NCBI GenBank assembly: GCA_918807975.1
Contig: OU964924.1
Span: forward strand, 25,899,695-25,963,694
DNA length: 64,000 nucleotides
Direction: 5' to 3'
Source of the DNA: Aplidium turbinatum
Lineage: Eukaryota; Chordata; Ascidiacea; Aplousobranchia; Polyclinidae
Part shown: one piece after another, positions 62,256-64,000 of the stretch
Numbering within the stretch: the first letter of the stretch is position 1
Layout of the letters: the number at the start of each line of letters is the position of its first letter
The notes under the pieces: generated by a model
Databases searched by the model: none
What the model saw: the letters and a program-made list of their open reading frames with translations, nothing else
Told to the model about the DNA's origin: nothing
Program-made: the position numbers and the translations under genes

Positions 62256-63173
62256 TTATTTACCAGAATGAATTCTTTTGTGAATCTTCAAATCACCATT
62301 TCGCTCAAAGCATTTGTTGCAAACATCGCATTTGTATGGCTTTTCACCAGAATGAATTCTTTTATGCGTCTTCAAATCACCACTTCGTGCAAAGCATTTG
62401 TGGCAAACATCGCAGTTGTATGGCTTTTCACCAGAATGAACTCTTTTATGAGTCTTCAAATGACCAGTTTGTCCAAAGGATTTGTTGCAAACATCACATT
62501 TGTATGGCTTTTCACCAGAATGAATTCTTTCATGAATCTTCAAATGACCAATTTGTCCAAAGAATTTGTTGCAAACATCACATTTGTATGGCTTTTCACC
62601 AGAATGAATTCTTTTATGAATCTTCAAATCACCACTTCGTGCAAAGCATTTGTGGCAAACATCACATTTGTATGGCTTTTCACCAGAATGAATTACTTTA
62701 TGCATCTTCAAATCACCACTTCGTGCAAAGGATTTGTAGCAAACATCACATTTGTATGGCTTTTCACCAGAATGAATTCTTTTATGAATTTTTAAATGTC
62801 CAATTTGTCCAAAGAATTTGTTGCAAACATCACATTTATATGGCTTTTCACCAGAATGGATTCTTATATGCTTTGTCAAATTAAAACTGTTTGAAAAACA
62901 TTTGTCACATATGGTACATTTGTGTGGGTTTGCTTCTGAATGAGTTCTTTTATGTTCCTTCAGATGTCCGTGGTATGAGAAACATTTGTTACATACATCA
63001 CACTCATAAGCATTAGAACCAAAATGACTTTCTTTGAGACTTTGTACAGCAGACTTTCCAGAAAACCTTTTATCACATTCAGGCGATTTGTTATCAGCAA
63101 AGATTGTTCCATCATTTGTTTCAAAATCAACAATATCTTCCAATTTTACAACAATTCCCAGGTGGTGATTCAT
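62256..63173 (-). CDS. C2H2 zinc-finger protein, unit C
   Basis: A 305-codon frame from ATG 63171-63173. N-terminus MNHHLGIVVKLEDIVDFETN has no KRAB, BTB or ZAD domain that I recognise. A degenerate finger (ECDKRF…) is followed by nine C2H2 fingers, most with the linker [11 protein letters not shown]. Two finger types alternate: FGQIGHLKIH and FARSGDLKxH, with contact residues nearly repeated, suggesting duplication or gene conversion of fingers. The frame ends at a TAA within a linker (HSGK-stop where others have HSGEKPY), and finger-like sequence continues beyond. Presumably a nuclear DNA-binding protein; targets unknown. An earlier 5' exon is possible because sequence upstream of the ATG is open to 63227. 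Confidence 0.85.
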   Translation of the reverse strand: MNHHLGIVVKLEDIVDFETNDGTIFADNKSPECDKRFSGKSAVQSLKESHFGSNAYECDVCNKCFSYHGHLKEHKRTHSEANPHKCTICDKCFSNSFNLTKHIRIHSGEKPYKCDVCNKFFGQIGHLKIHKRIHSGEKPYKCDVCYKSFARSGDLKMHKVIHSGEKPYKCDVCHKCFARSGDLKIHKRIHSGEKPYKCDVCNKFFGQIGHLKIHERIHSGEKPYKCDVCNKSFGQTGHLKTHKRVHSGEKPYNCDVCHKCFARSGDLKTHKRIHSGEKPYKCDVCNKCFERNGDLKIHKRIHSGK

Positions 63174-64000
63174 ATTTTGTAAGAGATGACAGCTTAAAAA
63201 GTACCACAAGCATACATCTGAAAACAATTAAATGGTTTAAACAAAACTAGAGATGTACTGATACCAATATTTTGGCCGATACTTTAGTGTTACAAAAAGA
63301 AGCAATTTTGGTATTTGCAAGGAATTATATCAAATGCTAAGTTTTAGCATATTTGCACACAACTATTAAAAAAAGCTTTGAATTGGCATAATTTATTAAA
63401 AATTCAAGAATTCAATCTCAACCGCATTGTTGTGTCATGATACTAGGCTTTGGTAAGAAAGGCCACCGTAATTGAGGACTGGGTAAAAAAAGGAAGAAAC
63501 ATTACATCATAATTGGGACTTTTGAAAAATTAATGAAGGATTTGTGCAAACTTTCTAAATAGGCTATTATAATTGATAATAAGTCTACGAAAGAACACAA
63601 AAACATAAAAGTACACAATTGCAATTGTACTAAAGCAATAAAGCATAGCAGTCATCAAACATGCAAGAAAGTATAATATAGTCGTTGATACAATGATACA
63701 TAGTCATACAGTTGACACAAAGTATAGAAATCTGATTTGGGTTCCCAACTATAAAACACAACCTTTGTAAGTACTGTAAATGACAAGGCTACCAAACATG
63801 ACTTCTAAATCTCAAAACACATGCACTTACAACTGCAAAATTAAATAATTGCATGACACTTGATTGAATAAATCGTGTTAGGTAAAATGATAAATCAGAT
63901 AAACACATAAAATATCTCATTAAACACACAAAAGATCCAGGGTAAAGTAACCATGCAATTAAGAACACCTCGACTACAAAAGGAAAGCCAACTCTACTTG
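63174..64000. repeat. zinc-finger unit C, upstream flank
   Basis: Matches the flanks of units A and B, free of the insertions that interrupt those. It holds CTAGAGATGTACTGATACC, a hAT-like end shared by all three units and therefore older than the unit duplication. Probably contains the promoter; the array seems to go on past the window edge. Confidence 0.8.

Overview
The window is animal genomic DNA: A+T-rich, intron-bearing, with a conserved multi-exon gene, a C2H2 zinc-finger gene family and a very high density of DNA transposons. Protein similarity and the style of the repeats (hAT-type MITEs, zinc fingers of the [16 protein letters not shown] type, frequent TAGGCCTA/TAGGCTA palindromes) suggest an invertebrate, perhaps a deuterostome such as a tunicate; the species cannot be fixed from sequence alone. 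No retrovirus, LTR element, Polinton, tRNA, rRNA or CRISPR array was recognised.

The one well supported housekeeping gene is MSH2 (mismatch repair ATPase) on the minus strand, 35075 down to 10859. I could place 18 coding exons with consistent GT/AG borders and reading phase, adding up to 946 codons plus stop, close to human MSH2 (934). Its 17th intron is about 10.9 kb and is packed with transposon fossils, so the last exon (10859-11041) lies far from the rest. A LINE ends up about 75 bp upstream of the start codon.

Region by region: 1-10858 holds degraded repeats, including two copies of one hAT-like element (one filled, one empty for a further insertion) and one unidentified possible exon. 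10859-35075 is MSH2 with its introns, which carry hAT elements (one inside another), LINE fragments, a palindromic MITE family, a 30-bp minisatellite and hammerhead-ribozyme-like repeats. 35150-36240 is an RTE-like LINE; 36290-40595 is an autonomous-type DNA transposon with broken transposase. 40709-64000 is a tandem array of at least three zinc-finger gene units on the minus strand: A (broken), B (broken) and C (a 305-codon ORF). Because the units are paralogous, they act as empty-site references for each other and reveal exact insertions: a Tigger/pogo element and a 5.7-kb XPG-nuclease-like transposon in unit A; a TTAA-flanked element and a 5.7-kb hAT-like element in unit B. Several of these carry further insertions, up to three levels deep.

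The genes do not form a functional pathway together: MSH2 acts in nuclear DNA repair, the zinc-finger family presumably binds DNA, and the rest is mobile DNA. The strongest candidates for something undescribed are the hammerhead-like repeat family, the XPG-like-nuclease transposon, and the palindromic MITE family spread through both MSH2 and the zinc-finger array.
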